This document shows positions 7,782 to 15,779 of a stretch of 64,000 nt of DNA, piece by piece. Origin of the DNA: Embleya scabrispora (GTDB lineage Bacteria; Actinomycetota; Actinomycetes; Streptomycetales; Streptomycetaceae); contig NZ_MWQN01000001.1 of NCBI RefSeq assembly GCF_002024165.1, forward strand, positions 3,947,365 through 4,011,364, in the 5' to 3' direction. The notes under the pieces were generated by a model. That model searched no databases. It worked only from the letters and a program-made list of their open reading frames with translations, and had not been told where the DNA came from. The position numbers and the translations under genes are program-made. Position 1 is the first letter of the stretch. The number at the start of each line of letters is the position of its first letter.

Positions 7782-8963
7782 ATGTCTGATCAGAGGGGGA
7801 ACCGGGACGCAGGCGACGGCCGCGACCGGATGGATGGACAGGCGGGGGCCGGGTCGGGTGGGGCCGACCCGAACGACCCGTTCGCCGGGTACGTGTTCGA
7901 CGAGGACTTCGTCCGGGGCGCCACCACGACCGAGGGGTCCGCGCGGGCGCGCATGCTCGCCCGGAAGTGGGCGAACGAGCCGCCGCAGCACACCCCGTGG
8001 CGGGCCGACGGGCCGAGCCGCCCGCCGCGTCGGCGCCGGTGGAGGACCGTCCTGTTGACCGTCGCGGTGCTCGCGCTCGTGGCCTTCGCCGCCGCGCCGG
8101 ACCGGGTGTTCGGCTGGTTCGGCACGTCGAACACGGGCGCGTCCGATGATCCGATGGTGCAGCCGGCGGTCAGCGGGGTGGCCACCTCGGTGCCCTCGGC
8201 GGGGGGTCGCCGGGGTGTCGATCCGGACCGGCCCACCCGGAAGAATCCGTTCGCGGGCTCGCCGGCCGTGAACTACGCGGACAACGAGGCGGGCCTGACG
8301 CTGCCCGAGGTCAAGAAGGTGCCCGGGTACAGCGCGGCCGAGGTCACCGAGGCGCTGGACCTGACCCGGCGGCTGCTGATCGCCGGCAACCTGGACCGCG
8401 ACGTGCTCGCGGGCGGGCGTCCGGCCGGCTATCTCGCGCTCCTGGATCCGGCCGTCGGTGAGGTCGCACGGATCGAGGAGGCGCTGCGGGCGAACCGCTG
8501 GGAACCGGACAACCCGGTCTCGTGGGTGACCAGGTTCGATCCCAGGGAGATCGAGCAGGTCGGCGGGGTGGTCAAGGTCAACGGCATCACGAGCTACGAC
8601 GTCGACGGCGAGGGCACCCTGACGGTGCACGCCGACTACTCGTTCGTCTACCCGGTGGCCAAGGTCGGCAGCGGGGCCGACGCGACGGTGACCCGCTCGG
8701 TGGTGCGCCGGGTGCTGGAGACGAAGGTGTATCGCGGCCCCCGCTATCAGGCGACGCCGCGCGGCCGGATCGCGCCGGCGAGCGTCGGGTTCGACGCCGC
8801 GAACAGCTCGTGCACGCGCCTGGACGGCTTCGTGCGGCCGGAGTTCCCGGACGACGACTCGGCGGGGCCCTCGGGTACGTCGAAGACGGTCGACCCGTAC
8901 GACCGCAGCAAGCCCATCGAGGACGGGGTGCCGGGGGAGTGTGGTCGGGTGAGCCGGGTCTGA
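7782..8963 (+). CDS. Membrane-anchored protein, unknown
   Basis: A 393-residue protein with an acidic Gly-rich cytoplasmic N-terminus, an Arg-rich stop (PPRRRRWR, about 83-90), a single membrane helix (TVLLTVAVLALVAFAAA) and a large outer domain of about 280 residues. The outer part contains SAAEVTEALDLTRRLLIAGN and GVVKVNGITSYDVDGEG, resembling conserved uncharacterised streptomycete membrane proteins. FAGYVFDEDFVRGA near the N-terminus is a recognisable motif of the group. No enzymatic residues are visible. GTG/ATG choice: ATG at 7782 follows a CTCCG-containing weak ribosome site. It stands alone on the plus strand. Confidence 0.75.
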   Translation: MSDQRGNRDAGDGRDRMDGQAGAGSGGADPNDPFAGYVFDEDFVRGATTTEGSARARMLARKWANEPPQHTPWRADGPSRPPRRRRWRTVLLTVAVLALVAFAAAPDRVFGWFGTSNTGASDDPMVQPAVSGVATSVPSAGGRRGVDPDRPTRKNPFAGSPAVNYADNEAGLTLPEVKKVPGYSAAEVTEALDLTRRLLIAGNLDRDVLAGGRPAGYLALLDPAVGEVARIEEALRANRWEPDNPVSWVTRFDPREIEQVGGVVKVNGITSYDVDGEGTLTVHADYSFVYPVAKVGSGADATVTRSVVRRVLETKVYRGPRYQATPRGRIAPASVGFDAANSSCTRLDGFVRPEFPDDDSAGPSGTSKTVDPYDRSKPIEDGVPGECGRVSRV

Positions 8964-8995
8964 CGGTGTCGGGGGTCGGGTGTCGGCGGGGCGGT

Positions 8996-9903
8996 CTAGA
9001 ACAGGCCCTCCTGGATCGAGCCGTCCGGTGCGCGGCCGGTGTCCAGGGGTTTGAGGGTGAGGCCGGAGGGGGCGCCGCGGGCCGGGGTGAGGTGCCATCC
9101 GGTGAGCAGGCGCAGGTCCACGAACAGCGGGCCGGTGTCCGTGGTGATCAGTGCGTCGTGGCCCGCGACGCAGGTCAACTCGCCGTAGAGCAGCGCGTTT
9201 TCGGTGAGGCCGGTGACCTGGTCCCGGGTCGGCGGCGGGGCGTCGGTCAGGCCGTAGAAGCGGCTCAGGTCCTGCACGTCGCACGGGGCGGGGGTCATCG
9301 TGTCCGGGAGCAGAGGGGACAACCGGGCGTGGGCGGCGGTCAGTTCGGCCGGGGAGTCCAGCTCGCGCGGGCGCCACCAGGCGGTGGTCTTGGCGCGGTG
9401 GGGGATACGTTCGCGGACGGTGCCCGTGGCGGAGCACCGGCGTTCGGTGCCGCGAACCGGGATCAGCGGGCCGTGGCCGAGCCAGGTGAACATCGGCGCA
9501 CCCTGGTCGGCGAGGCGTGCCGCGCGGCGTTCGGTGGCGGTGAGGCCGACCTTGACCAGGCCGGGGCCGAACCAGGCGAGGTAGAGCGAGAACGGGCGCG
9601 GGTCGTCCATCGCCTGGTCGCGCGCGAGTTTGCGGCCGGGGTCGGCGAGCGCGCACGCCTCGCACTGCGAGCGGGGGCGGTCGCGGGCAGCGGGGCGAGG
9701 GTGGGGCAGGGGGTGCGGCCGGACTTGCGGCGGATGCCGACGCAGGTGCGGGGGCCGGTCAGGCGCCAGCCGGCGGGGGTGCCGAGGGGCAGCGGTTGAT
9801 GGGACTGTTCGTCGCCGGGGCCGGTCAGGGCGAGGTGGGCGCGGCCGTCGTGCCAGTGGATGCCGGTGGCGAGTAGGCCGGTTCGCTGGTGGGGGACGGT
9901 CAT
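8996..9903 (-). pseudogene. DUF2797 protein gene with a frameshift
   Basis: Two frames together make one DUF2797 protein of about 300 residues. The N-terminal part (9903 to about 9660) reads MTVPHQRTGLLATG, WRLTGPRTCVGIRR and a CPTLAP segment; the rest continues in another frame with QCEACALADPGRKLARDQ, LYLAWFGPGLVKVGLTA and ARLADQGAPMFTWLGHGPL. The switch falls at a run of five Gs (plus strand) near 9673, where one extra base would restore a single frame, so either a real one-base deletion or a sequencing error broke it. The Cys pairs suggest a metal site. Upstream lies the repeat array. Confidence 0.75.
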
Positions 9904-9936
9904 CGCCACACGATACGCGAAGGCGCAGGGGGCGGG

Positions 9937-10537
9937 TCCTCATGCGCCGGATGGGCTGGGTGGGGTCGGGGCGCGGTGTGGTTGCGTGGTGCGTTGGTGG
10001 CTCCGGGCCGGCCTGCGGCCCGCCTGTCCTCATGCGCCGGATGGGCTGGGTGGGTTCGGGGCGCGGTGTGGTTGCGTGGTGCATTGGTGGCTCCGGGCCG
10101 GCCTGCGGCCCGCTTGTCCTCAAGCGCCGGACGGGCTGGGGTTGGTTGGGTTGGGTGCTTTGGTGGTGGCCTGCCCGGTGCCCGGTGCCCGGTGGCTCCG
10201 GGCCGGCCTGCGGCCCGCTGTCCTCATGCGCCGGACGGGCTGGGAGGGTTCGGGGCGCGGTGTGGTTGCGTGGTGCGTTGGTGGCTCCGGGGCGGCCTGC
10301 GGCCTGCTTGTCCTCAAGCGCCGGACGGGCTGGGGTTGGTTGGGTTGGGTGCTTTGGTGGTGGCTCGACCGGTGGCCGGTGGCTCCGGGCCGGCCTGCGG
10401 GCCGCTGTCCTCATGCGCCGGACGGGCTGGCTTTGGTTGGGTTGGGTGCCTGGGTGCCTTGGTGGTGGTTTGGCCGGTGCCCGGTGGTTTCGGGGCCGGC
10501 CTGCGGGCTGCTTGTTCTCGGGCGCTGGATGGGCTGG
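9937..10537. repeat. Array of 90-107 bp GC-rich repeats
   Basis: Six full units plus a decayed seventh. Each starts with TCCTCATGCGCCGGATGGG or a close variant, at 9937, 10027, 10117, 10221, 10311, 10408 and (decayed) 10515, and each ends in a GGGCCG-GCCTG-CGGCCC inverted repeat. Units are of two kinds: A (exactly 90 bp; units 1, 2, 4) and B with GGTTGGTTGGG inner sequence (104, 97 and 107 bp; units 3, 5, 6), in the order A-A-B-A-B-B. The core resembles dispersed intergenic repeats of streptomycetes. The last unit ends six bases from the stop of the acyl-CoA ligase gene. Open frames through the array give a 30-residue periodicity and are not believable genes. Confidence 0.85.
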
Positions 10538-10542
10538 TGGGG

Positions 10543-12120
10543 TTAGGGGGTTGTTGTTTGGGCTGTGGATTTGGCCCAGCGGTAGTCCGGTTTGCCGGCT
10601 GGGGTGCGGGGGATTTCTGGGACTACCACCAGGTTGCGGGGGGTTTTGTAGCCGGCCAGGTGGGTTTGGGTGTGATTGGTGAGTTCTGTCAGGGTTAGGG
10701 TGTGCGCCGGGCGTAGGGAGACCACCGCGGTGACTCGTTCGCCGAATCTCGGGTCGGGGAGGCCGACCACCACCGCGTCGTAGATTGCCGGGTGGGCCTT
10801 GAGGACGCCCTCGACCTCTTCGGGGAAGACCTTTTCGCCGCCGGTGTTGATGCATACCGAGCCGCGGCCGAGCAGGGTTACGTCGCCGTCGTCCTCGACG
10901 CGGGCGTAGTCGCCGGGGATCACCCAGCGCACGCCGTCCGGGTCGACGTGGAAGGTGTCGGCGGTCTTGACCGGGTCCTTGTAGTAGCCGAGCGGGATGT
11001 GGCCGGTGCGGGCGATGCGTCCGGTCTCGCCCACCCCCACCGGGCGCAGGTCCTCACCCAGGATCGCGGTCTTCGGCTTCATCGGGAATCGGCCGCCGGG
11101 GGTCTGCGAACCGCCCGCGCCGAACTCCGAGGCGCCGAAGCTGTCGGCGATGTACAAGCCGGGGATCAGCCGGGTGAGTTGGGCCTTGACCGTGGGGGAG
11201 AGCAGGGCGCCGCCGGAGCCGATCACCTTGAGCGTGTCGACGGCGTACGCGCCGCTCTCCAACTCGTCCGCGATCGGGCGGGCCATCGCGTCGCCGACCA
11301 GCATCATCGTCACGCACCCCTCGCGGGCGACGGTGCGCAGGATCTCGGCCGGGTCGTAGCGCGGACCGGTCCACAGGACCGCGGTGCCCGCCCCGAACAA
11401 GGTGATCCAGGTGATCCACTGGCCGTTGCCGTGCATCAGCGGCGTGGTCAGCATCTGCACCAGCGGCGCGCCCCCGGCCTTCTCGGCGAGCAGTTCGGGG
11501 TCGGCGATCGGCTCGCCGCCGAAGTTCCCGCCGCCCATCGCCGCGCAGAAGATGTCGTGCGCACGCCATTCGACGCCCTTGGGGAAGCCGGTCGTGCCGC
11601 CGGTGTAGACCATGTAGCGGTCGTCGGGGGAGCGCGGCCCGAAGTCGCGGTCGGCGCTCTCGGCCGCGAGCGCCGCCTCGTAGTCGATCGTGGCGTCGAG
11701 CCGGTCGTCGTTCTCGTCGGCCAGCACGAACACCGGCCCGAGCGCGGGTGCGTCGGCCCGCACCGCGGCGACCTTGGGCAGATAGCCGCGCTCGACGACC
11801 AGGGCCGCCAGGTCGGCGTTGTCCACGATGTAGCGCAGTTCCTCTTCCACGTAGCGGAAGTTGATGTTGATCGGCACCATCCGCGCCTTGAACGCGCCGA
11901 TCATCGCCTCCATCCACTCGGCCCGGTTGCGCGAGTAGATGCCGATGTGCGCGCCCACCGGCAGACCCGCCGAGGCGAAGGCGTGTGCGGCCCGGTTGGC
12001 CCGCTCGTCCAGTTCGCGATAGGTCAGCCGTACCTCGCCCGCGACCAGCGCGAGCCGGTCCGGACACGCGTCGACCACCACCTCGAAGAGGTCGGCCAGG
12101 TTGAACACCCGCTGGGTCAT
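10543..12120 (-). CDS. Acyl-CoA synthetase, FadD19-like
   Basis: A 525-residue ATP-dependent acyl-CoA ligase. The P-loop motif YTGGTTGFPKGVEW (about 172-185), GDAMARP, the adenylate region SFGASEFGAGG, the hinge DYARVEDDGDVTLLGRG and the catalytic Lys in PRTPAGKPDYRWAK at the C-terminus are all present. NFRYVEEELRYIVDNADLAAL and the GDAMARP motif are close to mycobacterial FadD19, which activates sterol side chains, so a steroid or branched-acyl substrate is likely. It is the last gene of the four-gene catabolic operon, 2 bp after the SDR stop. Its 3' end abuts the repeat array. Confidence 0.88.
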   Translation of the reverse strand: MTQRVFNLADLFEVVVDACPDRLALVAGEVRLTYRELDERANRAAHAFASAGLPVGAHIGIYSRNRAEWMEAMIGAFKARMVPININFRYVEEELRYIVDNADLAALVVERGYLPKVAAVRADAPALGPVFVLADENDDRLDATIDYEAALAAESADRDFGPRSPDDRYMVYTGGTTGFPKGVEWRAHDIFCAAMGGGNFGGEPIADPELLAEKAGGAPLVQMLTTPLMHGNGQWITWITLFGAGTAVLWTGPRYDPAEILRTVAREGCVTMMLVGDAMARPIADELESGAYAVDTLKVIGSGGALLSPTVKAQLTRLIPGLYIADSFGASEFGAGGSQTPGGRFPMKPKTAILGEDLRPVGVGETGRIARTGHIPLGYYKDPVKTADTFHVDPDGVRWVIPGDYARVEDDGDVTLLGRGSVCINTGGEKVFPEEVEGVLKAHPAIYDAVVVGLPDPRFGERVTAVVSLRPAHTLTLTELTNHTQTHLAGYKTPRNLVVVPEIPRTPAGKPDYRWAKSTAQTTTP

Positions 12121-12122
12121 TG

Positions 12123-13010
12123 TCAGTTCCCTTCCGCGACGATGCCGCGCAGGCCGTCCGCACCGAAGACCGGCTCCAGGAAGGTCCGGAAGTCGGGGCC
12201 GCGGCGCAGGTGGTGGCCGCCGTCCACGTTGATGTTCTGGCCGGTGATCCAGGTCGACTCGGGGCCCACCAGGAACGCCGCGAGCGCGGCGATGTCCTCG
12301 ACCCGGCCGACCCGCTCCAGCGGGGTGCAGGCGAGGTAGTCGTCCAGCACCGGGCCGCCGGCGGTGACCGCGCCGACCATGTCGGTGGCCACCAGGCCGG
12401 GCAGGATGCCGTTCACCCGCACGCCGCTCGCGCCGAGTTCGTCGGCCGCGAGCCGGACCAGGTGGTCGATGCCGGCCTTGCTCACCCCGTACGCGCCGAA
12501 CCAGCGGTGCGTGACGGCGGAGGCGATCGAGGAGATGGCCACGAACGAGCCGCCGCCGGCCGCCGCCATCAGCCGGGCCGTGTGCTTGAGCACGAGCATC
12601 GTGCCGGTCAGGTTCAACTCGACCGTCTCACGCCACTTGGCGGTGTCGATCCGGGTCAGCGGACCCATCGTCGAGTTGCCCCCGGCGGAGGCCAACACCG
12701 CGCGCAGCGGGCCCAGTTCGGCCGCCGCCGCCACCGCCGCCTCGACCTGCGCCTCGTCGGTCACATCGGTCACCGCGTACCCGACGCGCGCGCCGGCCGC
12801 GGCCACCTTCTCCAGTTCGGCCACCGCGCCGCGCAGTCGGTCCTCGCTGCGGCCGGCGATCAGCACGTGCGCCCCGTCGGCGGCGAACCGCTGCGCACAG
12901 CCGAGCCCGATCCCGCTGCCACCGCCCGTCACCAGCGCCACCGAACCCCGCAGCGGCGGCTCGGCACGTGTCACCGCGCCCTCCGCGCCCACCGCACTCT
13001 CCGCGCTCAT
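12123..13010 (-). CDS. Short-chain dehydrogenase/reductase
   Basis: A 295-residue classical SDR using NAD(P). Cofactor motif TGGGSGIGLGCAQRF (about 30-44), strand ASAGGN in place of NNAG, catalytic Ser in AISSIAS, YGVSKAG with the active Tyr and Lys, and PGLVATDM. Related enzymes in actinobacterial sterol catabolism oxidise 17-beta-hydroxy or side-chain hydroxyacyl groups; the exact substrate here is inferred from neighbours. Its ATG overlaps the TGA of the nitroreductase gene (ATGA), so translation is coupled, and the ligase gene follows after 2 bp. Residues from about 260 onward form an extension beyond the usual SDR end. Confidence 0.87.
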   Translation of the reverse strand: MSAESAVGAEGAVTRAEPPLRGSVALVTGGGSGIGLGCAQRFAADGAHVLIAGRSEDRLRGAVAELEKVAAAGARVGYAVTDVTDEAQVEAAVAAAAELGPLRAVLASAGGNSTMGPLTRIDTAKWRETVELNLTGTMLVLKHTARLMAAAGGGSFVAISSIASAVTHRWFGAYGVSKAGIDHLVRLAADELGASGVRVNGILPGLVATDMVGAVTAGGPVLDDYLACTPLERVGRVEDIAALAAFLVGPESTWITGQNINVDGGHHLRRGPDFRTFLEPVFGADGLRGIVAEGN

Positions 13011-13711
13011 CGGCCGGCTCCTTCCACGTCGGTGGGGGTGTACGCCGCGCCCGCCGCGGGCCACAGCGGTGCGGGCACCTCGAAGCCGACCGGCTCGCCC
13101 CACGTGTTGCGATAGGCCACCTCGTGCGCCGGGGTGCGCGGTGCGATGCCCCACGTGCCCGTCGGGTAGCCGAACGACACGCAGCACGCCATGTGCCAGC
13201 CCTCGCCGCCCGGCACGCCCAGTACCTCCGCCACGGCGTCGCGGTGCGCGATCCCGAGCACCGCCGTCAGCGCGCCGCCCACCCCTTCGGCGCGCGCCGC
13301 CAGCATCGCGCTCCACACCGCCGGGAAGATCGAGCCGCCGGTGGGGTCGTGCCGGGCGAAGCCGAACAGGAACAGCGGAACCTGCTCGAAGTTGTCCGCG
13401 AGCCACTGCGAGGAGCGGCGCATCCGGACGAACGACCGGCTTTCCGCGCTGTCCGGATCCGCCTCGGCGGCGGCCACGCGCGGCGCGTACACGGTCGTCC
13501 ACAGCGCGTCCATCGCCTCCCGGTACAGCGGTCCGAGCCGGCCCTTGACGCCCGGGTCGTCCACCAGGAGGAAGCGCCAGGCCTGGGCGTTGCCGCCGCT
13601 GGGCGCGCGCACGGCCGCGTCCAGGATCCGGGCCTGGACCGTTGTCGGGATCGTGTCCGGGGCCACCCGGCGCATCGCGCGAGTGCTGTACAGCGCCTCG
13701 TGTAGTTCCAT
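13007..13711 (-). CDS. Nitroreductase-family flavoprotein
   Basis: A 234-residue FMN-dependent oxidoreductase. The typical start ELHEALYSTRAMRRVAPDTI, then RILDAAVRAPSGGNAQAWRF (FMN-binding), SIFPAVWSAMLAARAEGVG and GYPTGTWG near the C-terminus define the family. Here it sits inside a CoA-dependent catabolic operon, where such enzymes may saturate or desaturate enone intermediates; that role is inferred. ATG 13711 was chosen, with an in-frame ATG 12 bases upstream as an alternative. It is coupled to the SDR by a 4-base overlap and separated by 35 bp from the CoA-transferase gene. Confidence 0.85.
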   Translation of the reverse strand: MELHEALYSTRAMRRVAPDTIPTTVQARILDAAVRAPSGGNAQAWRFLLVDDPGVKGRLGPLYREAMDALWTTVYAPRVAAAEADPDSAESRSFVRMRRSSQWLADNFEQVPLFLFGFARHDPTGGSIFPAVWSAMLAARAEGVGGALTAVLGIAHRDAVAEVLGVPGGEGWHMACCVSFGYPTGTWGIAPRTPAHEVAYRNTWGEPVGFEVPAPLWPAAGAAYTPTDVEGAGR

Positions 13712-13746
13712 GAAATCCCTTACCTGTACTGGGTGGTGATGCGGCG

Positions 13747-14922
13747 TCAGACGACCGCGCCGGCGTTCCGGAAGCGCTCGACCTCGGTCGGGGACAGGCC
13801 CCACGCGGCGAGCGCGGCATCGGTGTCGCCACCGGCGGCGGCCGGGCCCGGGTGCACCGGGCGGGCGGGCACGGCGGCGGCGGTGCGGGAGAACCTCGGC
13901 GCGGGAGCCGGTTCGGGCAGACCGTCGGCGTGCAGGAACGTGCCGCGGGCCACGTGGTGCGGGTGGGCCGGCGCCTCGCCGGGCGAGAGCACGGGCGCGA
14001 AGCAGGTCTCGGTCCCCTCCAGGAGCGCGCACCACGCGTCCCGGGTCCGGGTCGCGAACACCTCGGCGAGCCGGGCCTTCATCGCGGGCCAGTGCGCCGG
14101 ATCGTGTTGCCGGGAGAGGTCGGCGAACACGGGGTCCTCGGCCAATCCGAGCCGGTGGATCAACTCGGCCCAGAACCTCGGCTCGATCGCGCCGACCGCG
14201 ATGTAGGCCCCGTCCTCGGTCGCGTACACGTCGTAGAACGGCGCGCCGCCGTCGAGCATGTTGGTGCCGCGCGGACCGAGCATGCCGGCGGCGCCCATGG
14301 TGAACCAGGTCGCGCCGAGCGTCGCGGCGCCGTCGATCATCGCCGCGTCCACCACCTGCCCCCGCCCCGAACGGCCGGCCTCGACCAGCGCGGCGACCAG
14401 GCCGAACGCGAGCAGCATTCCGCCGCCGCCGAAGTCGCCGACCAGATTGAGCGGAATGCTCGGCGGTTGCCCGGCCCGGCCGATCGGCTCCAGCATCCCG
14501 GCCAGCGCGATGTAGTCGATGTCGTGCCCGGCGGCGGACGCGAGCGGGCCGGTCTGTCCCCAGCCGGTGAGCCGGCCGTACACCAGCCGCGGATTGGCCG
14601 CGGCGACCACGTCCGGGCCCAGGCCCAGGCGCTCCATCACGCCCGGCCGGAACGGCTCGATCAGCGCGTCGGCGTCCGCGCACAACCGCAGCGCCAAGGC
14701 GACGCCGTCCGGGTGCTTGAGGTCGAGCGCGATCGAGTGTTTGCCCCGGTTCATCGGGTTGCGCGGCGGCTTGGCGTAGCCCTTGCGGGCCTCGGCGGCG
14801 CGGTCGATCCGCAACACGTCGGCGCCGAGATCGGCGAGCAACATGCCGCAGAACGGGCCCGGCCCGAGGCCGACGAACTCCACGACGCGGATTCCCGCGA
14901 GCGGTCCTGCGGTGGCGGTCAC
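13747..14922 (-). CDS. CaiB/BaiF family CoA-transferase (or acyl-CoA racemase)
   Basis: A 391-residue family III CoA-transferase. N-terminal [27 protein letters not shown] is the family hallmark; the catalytic Asp lies in [11 protein letters not shown], and [15 protein letters not shown] and [11 protein letters not shown] bind CoA. Members include formyl-CoA transferases and alpha-methylacyl-CoA racemase; the latter converts 2-methyl stereocentres of sterol side chains and fits the neighbouring FadD19-like and CYP142-like genes. GTG at 14922 is the start. It heads the minus-strand operon and shares its promoter region with the divergent TetR gene. Confidence 0.85.
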   Translation of the reverse strand: MTATAGPLAGIRVVEFVGLGPGPFCGMLLADLGADVLRIDRAAEARKGYAKPPRNPMNRGKHSIALDLKHPDGVALALRLCADADALIEPFRPGVMERLGLGPDVVAAANPRLVYGRLTGWGQTGPLASAAGHDIDYIALAGMLEPIGRAGQPPSIPLNLVGDFGGGGMLLAFGLVAALVEAGRSGRGQVVDAAMIDGAATLGATWFTMGAAGMLGPRGTNMLDGGAPFYDVYATEDGAYIAVGAIEPRFWAELIHRLGLAEDPVFADLSRQHDPAHWPAMKARLAEVFATRTRDAWCALLEGTETCFAPVLSPGEAPAHPHHVARGTFLHADGLPEPAPAPRFSRTAAAVPARPVHPGPAAAGGDTDAALAAWGLSPTEVERFRNAGAVV

Positions 14923-14979
14923 GGCGGCTCCGGCGTCGATCGCATGCGGAAGCGGGTCCGAAACGGGCCCGGAAATTAC

Positions 14980-14993
14980 TGGAACACGTTCTC
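14980..14993. promoter_or_regulatory. KstR-type box (AAC-N2-GTT)
   Basis: TGGAACACGTTCTC matches the KstR consensus T-N2-AAC-N2-GTT-N2-A except for the last base. It lies in the shared promoter of the CoA-transferase operon and the KstR-like TetR gene, where an autoregulated repressor site is expected. Confidence 0.55.
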
Positions 14994-14999
14994 AGTGGA

Positions 15000-15016
15000 T
15001 CTGACGAGACGTCAGA
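15000..15016. promoter_or_regulatory. Perfect 17-bp palindrome, second operator candidate
   Basis: Arms TCTGACG and CGTCAGA around AGA, seven bases after the KstR-type box. It has the size and symmetry of a TetR-family operator. Partly overlapping inverted arms GAGACG (15006-15011) and CGTCTC (15026-15031) follow. Confidence 0.5.
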
Positions 15017-15134
15017 CTAGACTTCCGTCTCATCCGTGGGCAAGATCGCCGCGGAACGAGTCGGCACCCGATCCGACCGCCCGCGAACATCCCGCCCGAC
15101 CCGCGTGCACGACTCCCACAGGACAGGCTCACCG

Positions 15135-15761
15135 GTGGCCGAACCCCGTACCGAATCGACGATCACCCTCACCAGATCGCTCACCCGCGACCAGCAGGCG
15201 CGGCGCGAGCGACTGGTGCGCGCCGCGTGCGATCTCGCCCTGGAAGGGGGCTACGCCGCGGTGACGATGCATGACGTCGCCGACCGCGCGGGGGTGGCGC
15301 GGGCCACCGTGTACCGCTACTTCACCTCGAAGAACCACCTGCTCAGCGAGGTTTCGGCGCTGTGGATCGGCGAGTTGTCCGACGAACTCGCCCGTCGACC
15401 GCTGCCCGCGGACCCGGCCGGGCGACTGGCCGCGCTGCTGTGTCGGATCGTCGAGGTCAGCGCGGAGAACCGCCTGCTGACCGAGGCGGTGGTGCAGGCC
15501 GCGACCGCGCCGGACCCGTCCGCCGGACAGTCCCAGGAGAACTTCCACCAGAGCATCCACCGGATCACCGGCCTGGCCTTCGGCGAGCCCGGCGAGGACG
15601 CGGACGGCGCCGTGGCGGCCCGACGGCACGACATCGAGACGGTGCTCGGCCACGTCCTGCTCTCCGGTCTGGTCAGCCTCACCGCCCGCGGTCGCGCACT
15701 CGACGAGGTCCAGGACCTGATGCGCACCGCCGTCCGCCTGTTCGTACCGCTCGACACGTGA
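15135..15761 (+). CDS. TetR-family regulator, KstR-like
   Basis: A 208-residue repressor. The DNA-binding part, SLTRDQQARRERLVRAACDL, then GYAAVTMHDVADRAG and ARATVYRYFTSKNHLL (about 18-70), is close to KstR, the cholesterol-catabolism repressor whose effectors are steroid acyl-CoAs; the C-terminal ligand domain includes SGLVSLTARGRALDEVQ. A GTG at 15135 preceded by AGGACAGG is preferred to a longer version from 15036. Eighteen bases separate it from the P450 gene, and it is divergent from the CoA-transferase operon across a region with two palindromic operators. Regulation of both sides is inferred. Confidence 0.85.
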   Translation: MAEPRTESTITLTRSLTRDQQARRERLVRAACDLALEGGYAAVTMHDVADRAGVARATVYRYFTSKNHLLSEVSALWIGELSDELARRPLPADPAGRLAALLCRIVEVSAENRLLTEAVVQAATAPDPSAGQSQENFHQSIHRITGLAFGEPGEDADGAVAARRHDIETVLGHVLLSGLVSLTARGRALDEVQDLMRTAVRLFVPLDT

Positions 15762-15779
15762 TCACCCCGGAGGCCTGCC

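Noticed and set aside
9937-10537. CRISPR-like array
   Set aside because: The sequences between the cores are themselves repeats of two types, not unique spacers, and no cas gene is present.
9630-10698. Three plus-strand open frames with a 30-residue periodic peptide (SSCAGWAGW-like)
   Set aside because: They arise from the 90-bp DNA repeat, have no ribosome site or conserved start, and cross the opposite-strand genes; period 90 keeps frames open by chance.
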